49,723 bases of DNA, taken from assembly GCA_015039465.1 (NCBI GenBank), contig MU130244.1, positions 58,477-108,199 of the forward strand. The letters run 5' to 3'. Under the pieces are notes generated by a model. That model saw nothing but the letters and a program-made list of their open reading frames with translations. It was not told the origin of the DNA and ran no database searches. This DNA comes from Phlegmacium glaucopus. Its lineage: Eukaryota; Basidiomycota; Agaricomycetes; Agaricales; Cortinariaceae. The position numbers and the translations under genes were made by a program. Shown piece by piece: positions 34,721-46,180 of this stretch (positions are counted from its first letter, which is position 1; each line of letters begins with the position of its first letter).

Positions 34721-36394
34721 ATTTTCCAAGGAGGTATACGTACAGACAGCGGCATGTTGATTTTTACCCATAGGGTTGCAGTTATGGGATGACATTTGTG
34801 GATACAAGTAAAGGGCGATTGGTGATGAGGCAAGTTTGTGAGGTGCCAGCACAGTTTGACTGTTGAAACGGTTGAACTAAGCAAGTATTTATACCACAAA
34901 TAAGTTACATACCACTACGATTGCTGCCAGATACCCAGGATCAAACCATATTTCAAAAAGGGGATAGGATGGTTGAATCCCAGAACCACCATCTGCATCG
35001 ACTACTGGTTCATGTGGACTTGGGGTTGCAGAATGAGCCGCAGAACTGCATATCAAAACAGGTAGCACCCTTAAAGTTACATGTAAGTGCGAGTTTCAGG
35101 ACAACGCAAAAACAATGTACCTTTTCATCTGGCTGCTCGAGACTTCTCCATTCTGCCTTCTGGAAACCGTTTGCGGGATTCTTGAACTTATACAAGGACT
35201 TTTGAGCAGTGGGGTCACAGAATTGGATATCAGATCAGGTAGCACCTTGAAGTTACGTGTAAGTGTGGGTTGCAGGACTTGATATGAAACAACACACATT
35301 TCATTTGCTCGAGCCTTCCAAATTCCGTGTCATATGACTCGTATCTGCAGGAGTGTTGACCCACTAGCACGTAAAGCTCAAGTTTTATGAGGACTTGTCA
35401 AGGAGGACTCCAGTGAACCTTGGGGCTATTCGGTGGGTAACTGGTGTGTGAGGTCACCAGAGCCTTGAAGTTACGTGTAAGTACAAGTTGCGGGACTTGA
35501 ACAAAACAATGCACATTTCATTTGCTGGAGACTTCCTTTCATCAAGCGACCCATAATCCAAGCTTTGAGGGGGGCTGAGTATATTGTCACTAAATCAAAT
35601 GTTAAAGGGGTCTGATAGTCAAAGAGTTAAATTGGTTACCTCTCCCATGTGAGATATACAACTAGAAAAGAACACATAAGGTTGGCCACAGATATAATAG
35701 CTGTAACACCAGGTCTTCCAGAATCTAGCCTCTCACACACTGGATTAATTAAAGTCCCCAAAGACGGTACAGTACATACCCGTCACAACAAGGAAAACAC
35801 ATTCACAATGCATCCCCAACTCCTTGCCAACTCCAGCAAAAGACGAATAAAGTGGACAGTTGAGGTGCCAAGGCGAAGGTTTCTGAGCATAATCAACACA
35901 GCAGACTTGATATCTTCCCAACGCTGAACGAAGGTTGCGCACGAGTGGCCTTGCCAATTTTGAAGTTCCATACTCCTAGTCTGACATCTTCAATAATAAT
36001 ATTTGAGTCGGCAAAGACTTTGCTGTGGTCATCATAGATTAACTCAATAGAACAAATATTGATATATATACCTGTTTTCTAGGACATGTGGTCCTTGATA
36101 ATTGGATTACGAGTCTGCATGCAAATTCGACTACCCAAGGAACTTGTCGAGGAGGCGCCAGTGAAGTATTTGGCAGGTAACTGGTGTGTGAGTAGAGAGG
36201 TTGAATCTGACATACACGTTCTGCGGTATTGGAGTGTGAAGCAGAGATGCGAGTGACAGACATGTGAGAATAACGACCACATAAAAACATAAAACATTAC
36301 TATCTATGCTTATCTACTTACATCCTTGTCACGCTTGCATGAGGATTAGAAGAAGCGGTGCCAAAATCCCCCCAACACCCCTCAGAATCTGACT
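34721..36394 (-). other. 5' part of the large element with degenerate repeats and possible first exons
   Basis: One open stretch on the minus strand (35971-35783, MELQNWQGHSCATFVQRW then FIRLLLELARSWG) may be a first exon of the integrase gene, but I cannot prove it. Three diverged repeats share TTGAAGTTACGTGTAAGT and a CATTT(c)ATTTGCT(c/g)GAG block (near 35071, 35247 and 35465). Another pair shares GTAACTGGTGTGTGAG (near 35430 and 36178). I see no clear third gene. Confidence 0.35.
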
Positions 36395-36436
36395 TCTCTT
36401 ACCAAATACAGACCTGAGCCCAGCCGCCAACGGTAA
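36395..36436 (-). repeat. Right 42-bp terminal inverted repeat of the large element
   Basis: It is the complement of the left TIR at 12562-12603 with three transition differences. It is followed by ATGC (36437-36440), the same four bases that precede the left TIR. Confidence 0.8.
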
Positions 36437-36705
36437 ATGCTGGAACTGTCAAAAAAGGTCATCCAACTTCTTTCGCAAGCTCTGAGTTGGATTCCAGAAC
36501 TCGAGAGGGGCATCTGATGGGTTTCTTATTCTTCCAGGGGGGTCTTTTTTTGCCAATAGATTTTGTCTATTACTCCTAGCTGTTGAGTGGTTATTTTGCC
36601 TACCCTAACCAGAAGCACAAACTGACAAGCTCCAAAATGGGTATTTGACTTTTGGTGGGAGTGCCCTGTATGCTCAGGTTCATCATGGGAAGAAAACAAT
36701 CCACG

Positions 36706-37100
36706 AATAATGTGATATGAACAAAAAAGGTACTAACGCAGTCCTGCATCGGAACACTAGTAAAGAGTCTAGAGAATTGCAAACCATATCCCGATACCAA
36801 ACTTATGTAATGTCTTTGCCGCCCTTGCGTCTCTCAGTATGGGCAAATTTCCAGGATTGGCTGTGAGAACTCTGGACCTTTCTGAACCCACTCCATTGTA
36901 GAATAATGTGATATGGACAAAAAAGATACTAACGCAGTCCTAAATCGGAACACTACTAGTAAAGAGTCTAGAGAATTGCGGACCATATCCCGATACTGAA
37001 CTTATTTAATGTCTTCACCGCCCTCGCATCCCTCAGGATGTTCAATTTCTTAGGATGAGCCTTGAGAACTCTGAACCTACCCAATGTGGCAATGTTGACC
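36706..37100. repeat. 196-bp tandem duplication
   Basis: AATAATGTGATATG(a/g)ACAAAAAA at 36706 recurs at 36902. The copies share AAAGAGTCTAGAGAATTGC, the CATATCCCGATAC block and the CTCAG run. The second copy carries the last codons and stop of the minus-strand gene next to it. The first is a decayed extra copy of that gene end. Confidence 0.8.
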
Positions 37101-37528
37101 CTAGGATTGTATTTTTGCTTTGTGTCATGATTGACGATGTTGAATGTTGAACGTGCAATGCTGTGATGGGCTACGTCATCATTATTATATTCAAGATCTA
37201 TGCCTAAATTCTTCGAGCAAGGGTTAGATGCCTCTCGCCCTTGAAAAGTGATTTCTTGACCATATACTACCATTCTGTTTTCAAGATGCCCGAAAGGCTT
37301 ACCGCTCAACAGTATATCAACCAACGCTCTCTGAACGTGCAAGCCAAATCTTCCCATTCCTATCCCATTTTCTTCATGGACCATAGCGACTTGGGCTGAA
37401 AAATACGAGGTCAATCCACACGTGTTGTGAGAATAAAAGTGCATCTGGGCAGTCATAGTTGGAGCCTTAATGATTTCATTGTCAAGTGTACCTTTCCTTC
37501 TTGGCTTTGTTGCAACCCTTTTAGCCAT
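36968..37528 (-). CDS. Unrecognised 186-residue protein
   Basis: ATG at 37528 (MAKRVATKPRRKG) opens a single uninterrupted frame to TAG 36968-36970. The N-terminus is basic, possibly a nuclear signal. The middle reads MHFYSHNTCGLTSYFSAQV and GRFGLHVQRALVDILLSGKP. The C-terminus is KTLNKFSIGIWSAIL. I do not recognise the family. The last 25 or so codons are duplicated downstream (36706-36901) as IGIWFAIL with its own stop. It lies just outside the right TIR of the large element. Confidence 0.4.
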   Translation of the reverse strand: MAKRVATKPRRKGTLDNEIIKAPTMTAQMHFYSHNTCGLTSYFSAQVAMVHEENGIGMGRFGLHVQRALVDILLSGKPFGHLENRMVVYGQEITFQGREASNPCSKNLGIDLEYNNDDVAHHSIARSTFNIVNHDTKQKYNPRVNIATLGRFRVLKAHPKKLNILRDARAVKTLNKFSIGIWSAIL

Positions 37529-37543
37529 CCTGTGGACAGGCAC

Positions 37544-37967
37544 TGTCTTTTCTTTAGCCTTCCTCTTTGAGGTTTAAAGAGTCAACTGTCCCCAAGCTAA
37601 ATGTGCCGCACAACCCTCTTACCAATTAAATTTAAATGTGTTGTACATATTTAATGATGGTAAGACTGTTTTTGTGACGAAGGGATAGCAAGCACATGTC
37701 TTTATGAGGATACAGATAGAATACTGAATGTGAAATCCAGATAGTGGAGGAAGTAAACAGAAGAATACATATTCTTGATCCTTTCCCTCATCAACAGGTC
37801 ATCATCAAAAAAGCATATTGATGCAATATTTAGAACCTTTGATAAAATTTCACAAAATACAGATTTATAGCAGCAGAGTTGGAGTAATTAAAATGACATC
37901 CAGGAGAGCATCAATGCTCAGTTTGAAGGTTTGACATTGTCAGGATGGGCTTAACCAACAAGAATAA
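37544..37967. other. AT-rich spacer
   Basis: I see no gene or repeat here. It lies between the unrecognised 186-residue ORF and the 3' end of the next minus-strand gene. Confidence 0.35.
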
Positions 37968-39738
37968 TCAGAGGCCGTTGGTTGAGAAAATATAATCCAA
38001 CATACAAAGGCAATGCTTGACAAGTGTTTTGAAGAGTGCAGACTGGAATGCTGCTATTTCAGATGGATCCCCTAGCTCTTTCAGAGCAATCTCCAGCTTC
38101 TCCTCCATGGCAGTTTCCACATATATTCCAAAAGCCTTGTGAAAGGCATCAATGAAGGAGACAGATGGAGACTGGTGCCAGAAAGAATTCTCCAGACAAA
38201 TGATAAGTGCTGCATGATGCCAAAAAATGAGAGATGAGTGATGAGGATGAGTGATGAGGATGGATAAACACAGGAAATAAACCTAACAGACCAGCAAACA
38301 AGGTCAAGGAGGGTTTCTGATTTTAATTAGCATCTGTCACTGCATTGAGGGGGCAAAGCTCTACTGACATCAAACATTTTCTGCATGAACATTGTAACTT
38401 TCTTGCTATTCTGTGATTGAGGGAAGAAATAATGAGGTTCAGTGCAGGTGGTGATATTAGGATTATGACTGTACAAAAAAAAAGGAGGGGTACTCACTTC
38501 CTGGATGTGTTTTCAGGTTGCCTTGTCAGTCATCCAATTTTGCACAAAATGCAGAGAGAAACTCACATGCTGGACATATTTTCCAGGTTGCCTTGTCAGT
38601 CATCCAATTTTGCACAAAATGCAGAGAGCAACTCACAAGCTGGATGTGTTTTCAGGTTGCCTTGTCAGTCATCCAATTTTGCACAAAATGCAGAGAGCAA
38701 CTCACATCCTGGATGTGTTTTCAGGTTGCCTTGTCAGTCATCCAATTTTGCACAAAATGCAGAGAGCAACTCACATGCTGGATGTGTTTTCAGGTTGCCT
38801 TGTCAGTCATCCAATTTTGCACAAAATGCAGAGAGCAACTCACTCCTGGATGTGTTTTCAGGTTGCCTTGTCAGTCATCCAATTTTGCACAAAATGCAGA
38901 GAGCAACTCACTCGCTGGATGTGTTTTCAGGTTGCCTTGTCAGTCATCCAATTTTGCACAAAATGCAGAGAGCAACTCACATCCTGGATGTGTTTTCAGG
39001 TTGCCTTGTCAGTCATCCAATTTTGCACAAAATGCAGAGAGCAACTCACACCCTGGATGTGTTTTCAGGTTGCCTTGTCAGTCATCCAATTTTGCACAAA
39101 ATGCAGAGAGCAACTCACATCCTGGACATGTTTTCAGGTTGTCTTGTCAGTCATCCGAAATGCAGAGAGCAACTCACATCCTGGACATGTTTTCAGGTTG
39201 TCTTGTCAGTACTCCAGTTAGAACAGCAACATATTCTATATACCTCCTACAAATATCATTGTGTTCAGCTTCTGTGTTATAGTAATCTATTATTCTCTTA
39301 CCGTTCTCCCCTACAATCATTATTGTATCCATCTCAATATAATTGCTGATAGGCAACTTACATACTGTTATAGTACAACTGTAAATTATTGCTTGCCTGC
39401 ATTTAAAATATTCATTCTCTTACATCCTGAAGATGTGTCAGTTCTGCATCTCTGATAAGAAAATATTGGGTATTTCATACATAGAACTTCACATTATTAA
39501 TACACATTAATCCACTGTAACAGTGTATCAGCACATGTGAAAATCCCTAGAAAGATAAAGCTGTTACCTCTCATAATTGTCTGTTGTACTCACTTCATAC
39601 TGTGGGAATCATGGATCACTAAAGAATTCAACGAATACAGCTTCAACTCACATATGAATGGCGGAACCATAGCAAACACTCCCTTACAAGTTTCATCTTT
39701 ATCAAATTCAGTTATGCAGGAACAATCTGGTGTGACAT
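37968..39738 (-). CDS. Unrecognised multi-exon gene interrupted by a 69-bp minisatellite
   Basis: Supported minus-strand exons are 39738-39652 (VTPDCSCITEFDKDETCKG then FAMVPPF, GTGAGT donor), about 39340-39190 (MIVGENGKRIIDYYN, CRRYIEYVAVLTGVLTRQ then PENMSR, again at a GTGAGT donor), about 38413-38325 (KKVTMFMQKMFDVSRALPP, after a CAATCACAG acceptor) and 38210-37968 (ENSFWHQSPSVSFIDAFHK, METAMEEKLEIALKELG-like text, ending FSTNGL and TGA). The last exon has 81 open codons. Between the second and third exons lies the minisatellite. I recognise no domain. The 5' end is unclear, and the gene lies directly downstream of GTPase 1 on the same strand. Confidence 0.4.
38500..39215. repeat. 69-bp minisatellite, about 10 copies
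   Basis: The unit contains TGTTTTCAGGTTGCCTTGTC and CCAATTTTGCACAAAATGCAG then AGAGCAACTCACATCCTGGA. Starts at 38641, 38710, 38779, 38847, 38916, 38985, 39054 and 39123 give periods of 69, 69, 68, 69, 69, 69, 69. The right-most unit is shortened by 10 bases. Copies are nearly identical, so the array is young. On the minus strand each unit ends in CCAGGATGTGAGT, repeating the exon end and 5' splice site of the surrounding gene. Confidence 0.93.
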
Positions 39739-39840
39739 CATGATGATACTAACCATATCATTGGAGCCCTCGAGGTGGAATGGAAATGCACTGGAATAGA
39801 CGTCAATAAGAGTGTTGAAGTTTTATTTGGGAAATGCCTA

Positions 39841-40865
39841 CTATTCTACTGCATATTGGACACACAGCTCCAGGTTATTCTGCTGGAGTGAAACGAACAA
39901 TATCTTGAGTGCAAGATTATCGAGGGACTCTGCTGTTTTCTTGATCAGTTCTTTCACCTGCTCTTGGTGGTCCCCATCCTCATCGTGCATATCTGTATTC
40001 CAACGGAGTCAATAGACCAAGGAAACTAAGCATACATTAAACGTGCCTTCCAAGCATATGCTCTCGGTGGAAATTTGTACTCGAACAACGGGGCTCGGAG
40101 GGTGTCCTTCAATACCCTGTCCACAGTCTTACGATTTTCATCCTCTTCTAAGCGTGTATCATAGACCTGACTTATCAGATAATCGAATTTCGTGAAGATT
40201 GCGATTACTGGAACTGGGAAGTATTTTATTCATGTTAGGGGGTTTCAGAAAAGCTGAGAAAGTCAACACACCACTTCCTGCTCGTTCCTCATTGAAGAAC
40301 CTCTTCTCTAAATCCAGTAGGAATCTTGCTTTATTTGGTACAAAACAGAACCTGTGCAAGGAAATAAGTAAGAGAAACAAAGCGAGACAGTGAAAGTAAC
40401 CAAATGGCATGAAGCTGATCGTCTACTTCGGTGGACCTTGCACGCTCCTTGATGAATGACTGGACTTTCTTCAGCTGACTCTCGTCTCCTGTCTCAAACC
40501 CTGGAGAATCATGGAAGATGAACTGCGGGTTGCTGGCAAAGGCGAACGGGTGATCGATGTCGTGGATCCCGCGCTGATTAGCAGCATGGTTAAATAGTCA
40601 AGTTCAGGCAGCGAAAACACAGTAATCACCTCCGAGGTCGGCTCCAACTAGTTTTCCGTTGGGTGATTAGAGTAGAACACCATCCATAATTGGGCAAGCA
40701 ACGCACCAAACTGTGACTCTTTTCGTCATAAATGCAAGGTTCGTCGGTCGTATTGCAAACCCGCTTTAAGAGTGTTGTCTTGCCAGCATTGGCCCGACCG
40801 ATCACGAGAATACGAAAATAACGATATTTCTCTCGGGCTTCAAAGGAGGCTAAGACCTCCGCCAT
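39841..40865 (-). CDS. G-domain GTPase 1
   Basis: ATG at 40865 (MAEVLASFEAREKYRYFRIL) leads directly to the P-loop VIGRANAGKTTLLKRVC (G1). After an intron come GIHDIDHPFAFASN and FIFHDSPGFETGDESQL (G3, DxPG), then VQSFIKERARSTEVDDQLHAI. Another intron follows, then FLLDLEKRFFNEERAG and VIAIFTKFDYL (G4, TKxD). The last exons end LELCVQYAVE with TAG (complement of 39841-39843). This is an Agaricomycete G-domain family related to AIG1/Era-type P-loop GTPases. Its cell role is unknown to me. It is transcribed divergently from a second, related GTPase. Confidence 0.75.
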
Positions 40866-41366
40866 GTTGGTACTCGATGTAAGAGAGTGAGTGTGGCTAG
40901 GGTACTACGATCTACGTCCGACATTATGGCTTCCTGTACAATCGGTGTTCATGGGAATCGATGTCTCCATAGTTGGTATCTGACTTCCGACTCCTTGGTG
41001 CGATCTCCGAATGGGGGCTGGTGTGTATATTTTTGCTATCTGTCTTCCGGGTCGCGCGCCGGCTGAGAAAGCACGGATAAGTTAAGATAAGTTATGATTC
41101 AGACGTAGAGATCAACAGCGGCGATGATCAGCTTCCTTGGCCTGTAGTAGTTTATCACAATTTTGATGTTATTATTAAATAACTGTTAATAACCCAAGTA
41201 ACTAACATCACACGAAGGCCCATCATCACGTTACAAACAGCCTGGGTTAGCAAAGAAGCCCAGCCCTAGAAAACAGTACTTAACGGTCAGATGAGAATCT
41301 GTCAGCTGGTTTGTCCGCTTTGTGTGGGTGTGGACTTGTTCAGATAGCCAGCTTCGTCCTACAATC
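40866..41366. promoter_or_regulatory. Shared divergent promoter region of the two GTPase genes
   Basis: About 500 bases separate the two start codons, with no coding signal. I could not single out operator motifs. Confidence 0.4.
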
Positions 41367-43277
41367 ATGAACACAAATCCCCCAGACTCTCTTCCGTCGA
41401 CAGTTGAAGGAACTCTTGCCGTCTGCCCAAAGTGTGTATCATTCAGTCATGGCCCCCTTGACCTTGTCTTAGTAGTATGCTGTTCCTTGCAGATTTCGAA
41501 TCCTCGTGGTGGGCAATGTGGGACCTTTTGCCAGCTTCACTGGCAGAAACACTGTATTAACTGTATCACTTTTGCAGACGGGGGTTGGGAAGTCCTCTCT
41601 TGTCAGCAGTGTTTTCAACATTGGCATCAAGGTAAGCTCGCCGTGTCGATCCTTCTTAATCATGTCTTACAGTGAGCAGGACATCAATATTGCCGATGGT
41701 CGTGCCGGAAAAGCAAACATTGCTCGAGAGTACACTTCCGATGCCAATGTGCGCTTCATCCTTCACGATAGCCAAGGGTTTGAGCCTGGGTCCATTGAGG
41801 AGTGGGAAGTCGTAGAGAAATTTATTCGTGATAAATGTGACGACTGCTTGGAATCGAAAGACCGCCTTCATGCCATTTGGTAATAGACTTTATCATACAT
41901 TTGTCATTGGTGCCTTAGATGAGCCTTCATCCATAGGTTATGCATCGAAACCCCCTGCACCGGGGCGCGCTTGATGCAAACTGCCGATGAGCGGCTCCTA
42001 GCGCTTGCCACTGATTGTGAGCCTAGTTCGCATTCCCGTCGATTTGCTCGAGCTGACGCACCTCGCAGTAAAGGTTGCCGTGATTATAGTTTTCACCAAG
42101 TACGATTTCCTTTTCAACGAATACCATCGAAAGGCAGTCAAGGCGGCCCGAAGTCTGAGCAAGCTCGCCAATCCGGATACAACTCGAAATGATGCCGAAA
42201 CAAATGCTAAGCGACATATCCTATGAGACTGACCAGGCCTGTTCTTTAGAACATTTCAATATGCTCAAAAGATTGACCGAGACCACTCGGAGATGTTTGC
42301 ACGAAGTAGAAGGAGACTTATGGGTCCCATGGGCTGCTGCTCAGCAAATCAATGCACAGCAAAAGGTCCAATTTTCAATAAAGTGCATGTCTCTATTTTT
42401 CTTCCACTCCTAGGTTGTTTCTGAATGATTTTCGCCGTCAGCGAGGGCTTCAAACGCACGTGTTTTCCTCCGAGTTATTTCTACGTAGTGCTTACAAGCA
42501 ATCTAGAATACTGGATTGATTTGGGGAAGAGCGCCGTGTTTAAGGGTCATACTTTGTTGGATTGTCTGTCCCGTATTCACCTGGACATTATCGAGGTCTG
42601 GAATTTTTATGACCCGGAAAAGGTGAGCTGTAACTACCAACTCCTGTACGGTTCGTTTGATCATTTATTTCAAGCTACTTTCAGGGACATACTTTTGCAC
42701 AGAGATGGTCAAGGTTATTGAACCATTGTTAACTGAACCCGAACCTAGCTTGTGGGTCTAGTTATTGACGCAAAGATCGACCTCTAAGCTGTAGTCATTT
42801 CTAGAAGCATCAGCGAGACGCTGTCCGCCCTCTCCGACCTGACTTCAATTGCTGGAGTCGTCGCAGGCTCTTTTGCACCGGTGCTAAGTGGACCCGGTGT
42901 TGCAGTTGCTGCGGTCAAATTTTTCTGCCAACAATACCAGGCGATGTACGTGAAATCATTTATAATTACTAGAAGAGAATTAATATTGATATTTCCTTAA
43001 CAGCCCATTGACCGCTCTGTGTCTAGGAGCGTACATCGTGGATCTCACCCTGATTTTACATAACCTCTTCACTGCTACGCTGGTAAAGGAACCACCGAGA
43101 CCTCTCAAGAGGGAACTCGTTGCGGATACCTTGAAGAGCTATAAAGACACCGACTCCGGAAACGTACACCGACTCATTGGTGATATAGCTTCTGGAAAGA
43201 GGGCTCTAGATCCCAAAGAGAAGATCGCAGATCTGATTCGCCAGCAGCTTAAGATGGATGGGAGTTGGGCAGATTAG
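41367..43277 (+). CDS. G-domain GTPase 2, multi-exon
   Basis: ATG at 41367 (MNTNPPDSLPSTVEG). Small exons then give FRILVVGN and TGVGKSSLVSSVFNIG (G1). The next exon has REYTSDANVRFILHDSQGFEP (G3, DSQG) and EKFIRDKCDDCLES. A 51-base intron (about 42016-42066) precedes KVAVIIVFTKYDFLFNEY (G4, TKYD). Later exons read WVPWAAAQQINAQQKVQFSI, DLGKSAVFKGHTLLDCLSRI, a glycine/alanine-rich hydrophobic region (GVVAGSFAPVLSGPGVAVAA) and a basic C-terminus ending KMDGSWAD with TAG 43275-43277. Around 42190-42230 the frames do not join cleanly, so a splice or a small indel there is unresolved. The hydrophobic helix could contact membranes. Confidence 0.68.
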
Positions 43278-44277
43278 AAATAGGTGTACTCTTCGTCAGG
43301 TGATGCATGGACTCCCGTTATGGCTCGATTGTTCTTAAGAGCTATCTTTCATTTCCGTTGTATTCTGCTTATGCTTTGATGCTTGATATATTTAGTCAGG
43401 CCCGTCGATGTTATCTGTAGTTCATTCCACGCGTCACATCTGTGTAGACTCGGAGTTTCTAGAGATAGGTGCCTTACTTTACTCTCCCACTATGTATTGA
43501 TATCACAGACATGGATAACGTCTCAAACTCTTCGGTGGTCAACAGAAATGCTAACATTTTCTCTCTTTTTATTTTATTTTTTAGAAACCTCGTTTACTTA
43601 TTGTCCTTTGTGGCGTGCCACATGGTAGACAAAAACACAACATTAACTACTTGTTTATCTAATTGCCCATGGAGAGTAAAGTTCGTCGCAGCAGCTATGG
43701 GCGTCATGTTGCGACACCCGTAGCAGGGACCCCGCATGAAATAATGGATGTGTTGTCTGATTACTGTAATACTACGGAGGATGAGTTCTGGTAGAGCCAA
43801 GAGATAAGTTGACGGGAGAGCGTATATCTGGACTCAATTTTAGATGAAGTACTTTTTACTAGCGGTCGACAAGTCACAAAATACCTTGGCTGACAATTCA
43901 CTTACAATAAATTTAAGATTTACATAAGCATTGTCACTGGTTGATTCTGCTAAATTTACCACGATGCAGATACCAAAAACGGCTTGGGAGACCCGGGTAG
44001 GATCATATCGATGAAGGTAGACGGGTTTTTTGGAACGTATAAACCTCAATGTTTTACCCTCTGAATTGATTGCTCAGATCAGGAGTATAAAGTACGGTCA
44101 AGGGGGCACCGGGAATCAAACCTGGGACCCGGGGTTGGGGGGGGGGGGGGGGCTGCCGGAGGCTTAGAAAAAAAATATTTTTGGGGGTCAAGCTTTGAAA
44201 AATTGCATATAAGTACTTGCTAATGGTGTAGCACACAATAATACAGTCCCTGGACAGATCTATGGATTAGTTGTTCC
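43278..44277. other. Intergenic region with a 16-G run
   Basis: There is no gene that I can support. A run of 16 G lies at 44137-44152. Upstream of it the complement of about 44106-44126 reads GGTTTGATTCCCGG, like a tRNA T-arm/B-box, without a matching tRNA body. It may be a decayed SINE. Confidence 0.4.
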
Positions 44278-46180
44278 TAGTGATGGGCACGGGTAACCCC
44301 GGGGTCATTTTTGGCTGACCCCTACCCCTACCCTTCAAAACCCCTCACCCTGCTAACGGGTCAGGGTATTGAGCGGGTCAGGGTACGGGTTCCTATGGGG
44401 TTCACGGGTAAAAAACCCATCAAGGGTAGCTCTCAAGGGTCAAGGCCAAAATCATACTTGTCATTACATTTAGGGGGCAGAAACACACTAATCATATGTT
44501 ATATAGTCCCACTCTACGTCAAACTCATCTACGTCCTCCACCACATCAGGAAGATTAGCGGCAGCGAGAAGGTCAGCATCACGGACAAGACCAAGTTTGC
44601 TCCATGCTCCCAGACACATTAATGCACGTGTCGAGGCAACAGTGAGCCGGTTGCGAATGTGCGAGAGAACAAGCCGGCCTTTGCTGAAGACTCGCTCAAC
44701 ATCGACGGAGGTGGCTGCCATGGTAAGTTATGCTCAACAACAAAGTAACCAATTTTCAAGAGGGGAGGAAACATACCAGGGATGGATAGATAGTTATGTG
44801 CCATTCGGGATAAGCGAGGATAAACGGCTCGCATTTCAACCCACCAGAGTAGTGAGTCATTAACATTCTCAGTGCCTGTACTTAGATACTGGGTGAGTTC
44901 ACTGCGGAGCTCTTTGTTGGGGGGCGCCGAGTTTGAAGACAACAGCAGTTTGTCAAATAGATTACCTGATTTCTTGCTGGATGACTAGAGAGTGATTAAT
45001 TCAAGGCAGGAAACACACGGTTGTAAAACACACCATTATTACTTCCTCATCTTCACTATCTTCTACACAAATTTCGGCGTATCCTCGATCAAATTCAGCC
45101 TGAACAATTTCACGTGCAGTGTCGATCCACTCTTCCTCCCATCCTGCAGCCCGGAAGTAGTCAAGTTTTCGCTTGGGGTCCAAAACTCATAAAAAACATA
45201 GTTATAAAATGGAAGGAAAAAGAAGTTGAGGGACATACCCATGGCAATCCGGTACACCTCTGAATGATCAGTCATGTTGTAGTACTTGTTCAGCAGCCGT
45301 TTCCCGATGAGCATAGAAGCCTGGATTGAGGGAAGGTACTTCGTGTTGAGAGAGCCGCTTGCAAGGTGTTTGTCGATGTAGTCCATGGCAGGGATTACCT
45401 TGGAAAGGTTTGGGGTGCTTCCCGAAAAAAACAATGTTGCTTCCTTGAAAACCTTGAAACAGAACATCAATAACATGGAATATGCATTAGAACATGGACG
45501 ACTTGCCTCAAGAACGCCAGCCAACTGTTCTGCGATCTTCCACTCCTCCTCTGTAAGCTCATAAGCCCTCAATTTCATCCCTCGACTGCCAGTCAAATCA
45601 TTAAGTGGTTCCCGATATGCCAGAGCAAACTTCACCATGTCGAATGTGGAGTTCCACCGAGTTGAAACATCACGTGGCATCATGCAACGTGAGAGTGGTT
45701 TGGTTTTCGCAACTTTACTGGCCTCAGCATGTTGATCCAAGATTGACATCCATTCTGGTAGAACCATTGTCATTGAGTTCTTGATTGTGAATGCAAGTTT
45801 ACGGAGCTGGAGTAAAGAGAAAAAAAGTAAATAATTGTTGATATGGAAATCTCAGACTGAATTTACCTTTACAAGTACAAGCCTCACAGGTTGCAGGCTC
45901 ACGTCAAGCTCAGTGATCTCGTCATCTGTCATCTCATCCCGGGGATCAGCTAACCCATCTTCATCATCATCACTGTCGTCATCTTCAGCCAGTTCCCTAC
46001 CCATAGATGCCTCCTCTATCTCAATATCACCTGCCAGATCTGATAGAGCCTCCACCGCAGCACTAAGCGCTTCACCTGCTTTGGCCTTTGGGAGGTCGAA
46101 TTGTTTAAGAATACTCTCCCCATTTAGGTCAGCTGGGCCAAGTTTTTTGACTACTGATGGTCCAGTGAAAGACAAGTTAA
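44278..46180 (-). mobile_element. Truncated hAT element
   Basis: The left end TAGTGATGGGCACGGG resembles the TAGTG ends of the two MITEs. Subterminal GGGTCAGGGTA-type repeats (44300-44450) follow. The transposase gene lies inside on the minus strand. No matching right terminus or second TSD copy (left flank GTTGTTCC) was found, and the transposase lacks its N-terminal half, so the 5' part is lost near 46180. Confidence 0.6.
44488..46175 (-). pseudogene. hAT transposase, C-terminal half
   Basis: Exons on the minus strand start with an acidic linker (EDDDSDDDEDGLADPRDE). They continue through MPRDVSTRWNSTFDMVKFAL, YELTEEEWKIAEQLAGVLE, TLFFSGSTPNLSKVIPAMDY and LDPKRKLDYFRAAGWEEEW. They end with the dimerisation domain ATSVDVERVFSKGRLVLSHI then RNRLTVASTRALMCLGAW, and stop TAG 44488-44490. 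That C-terminal signature is diagnostic for hAT transposases. The BED zinc finger and the first catalytic Asp region are missing upstream, so the gene cannot be functional. Intron signals are intact, which suggests a fairly recent loss. Confidence 0.8.

Noticed and set aside
38500..39215. CRISPR array
   Set aside because: The units are almost wholly identical with no unique spacers, in a eukaryotic context.
38417..39349. Repeat proteins of about 240-310 residues in all three plus frames
   Set aside because: The 69-bp unit equals 23 codons, so any stop-free frame stays open. The flanking gene signals are on the minus strand.
44106..44126. tRNA gene
   Set aside because: The T-arm-like GGTTTGATTCCCGG has no matching D-arm, anticodon arm or acceptor, and a 16-G run replaces the body.
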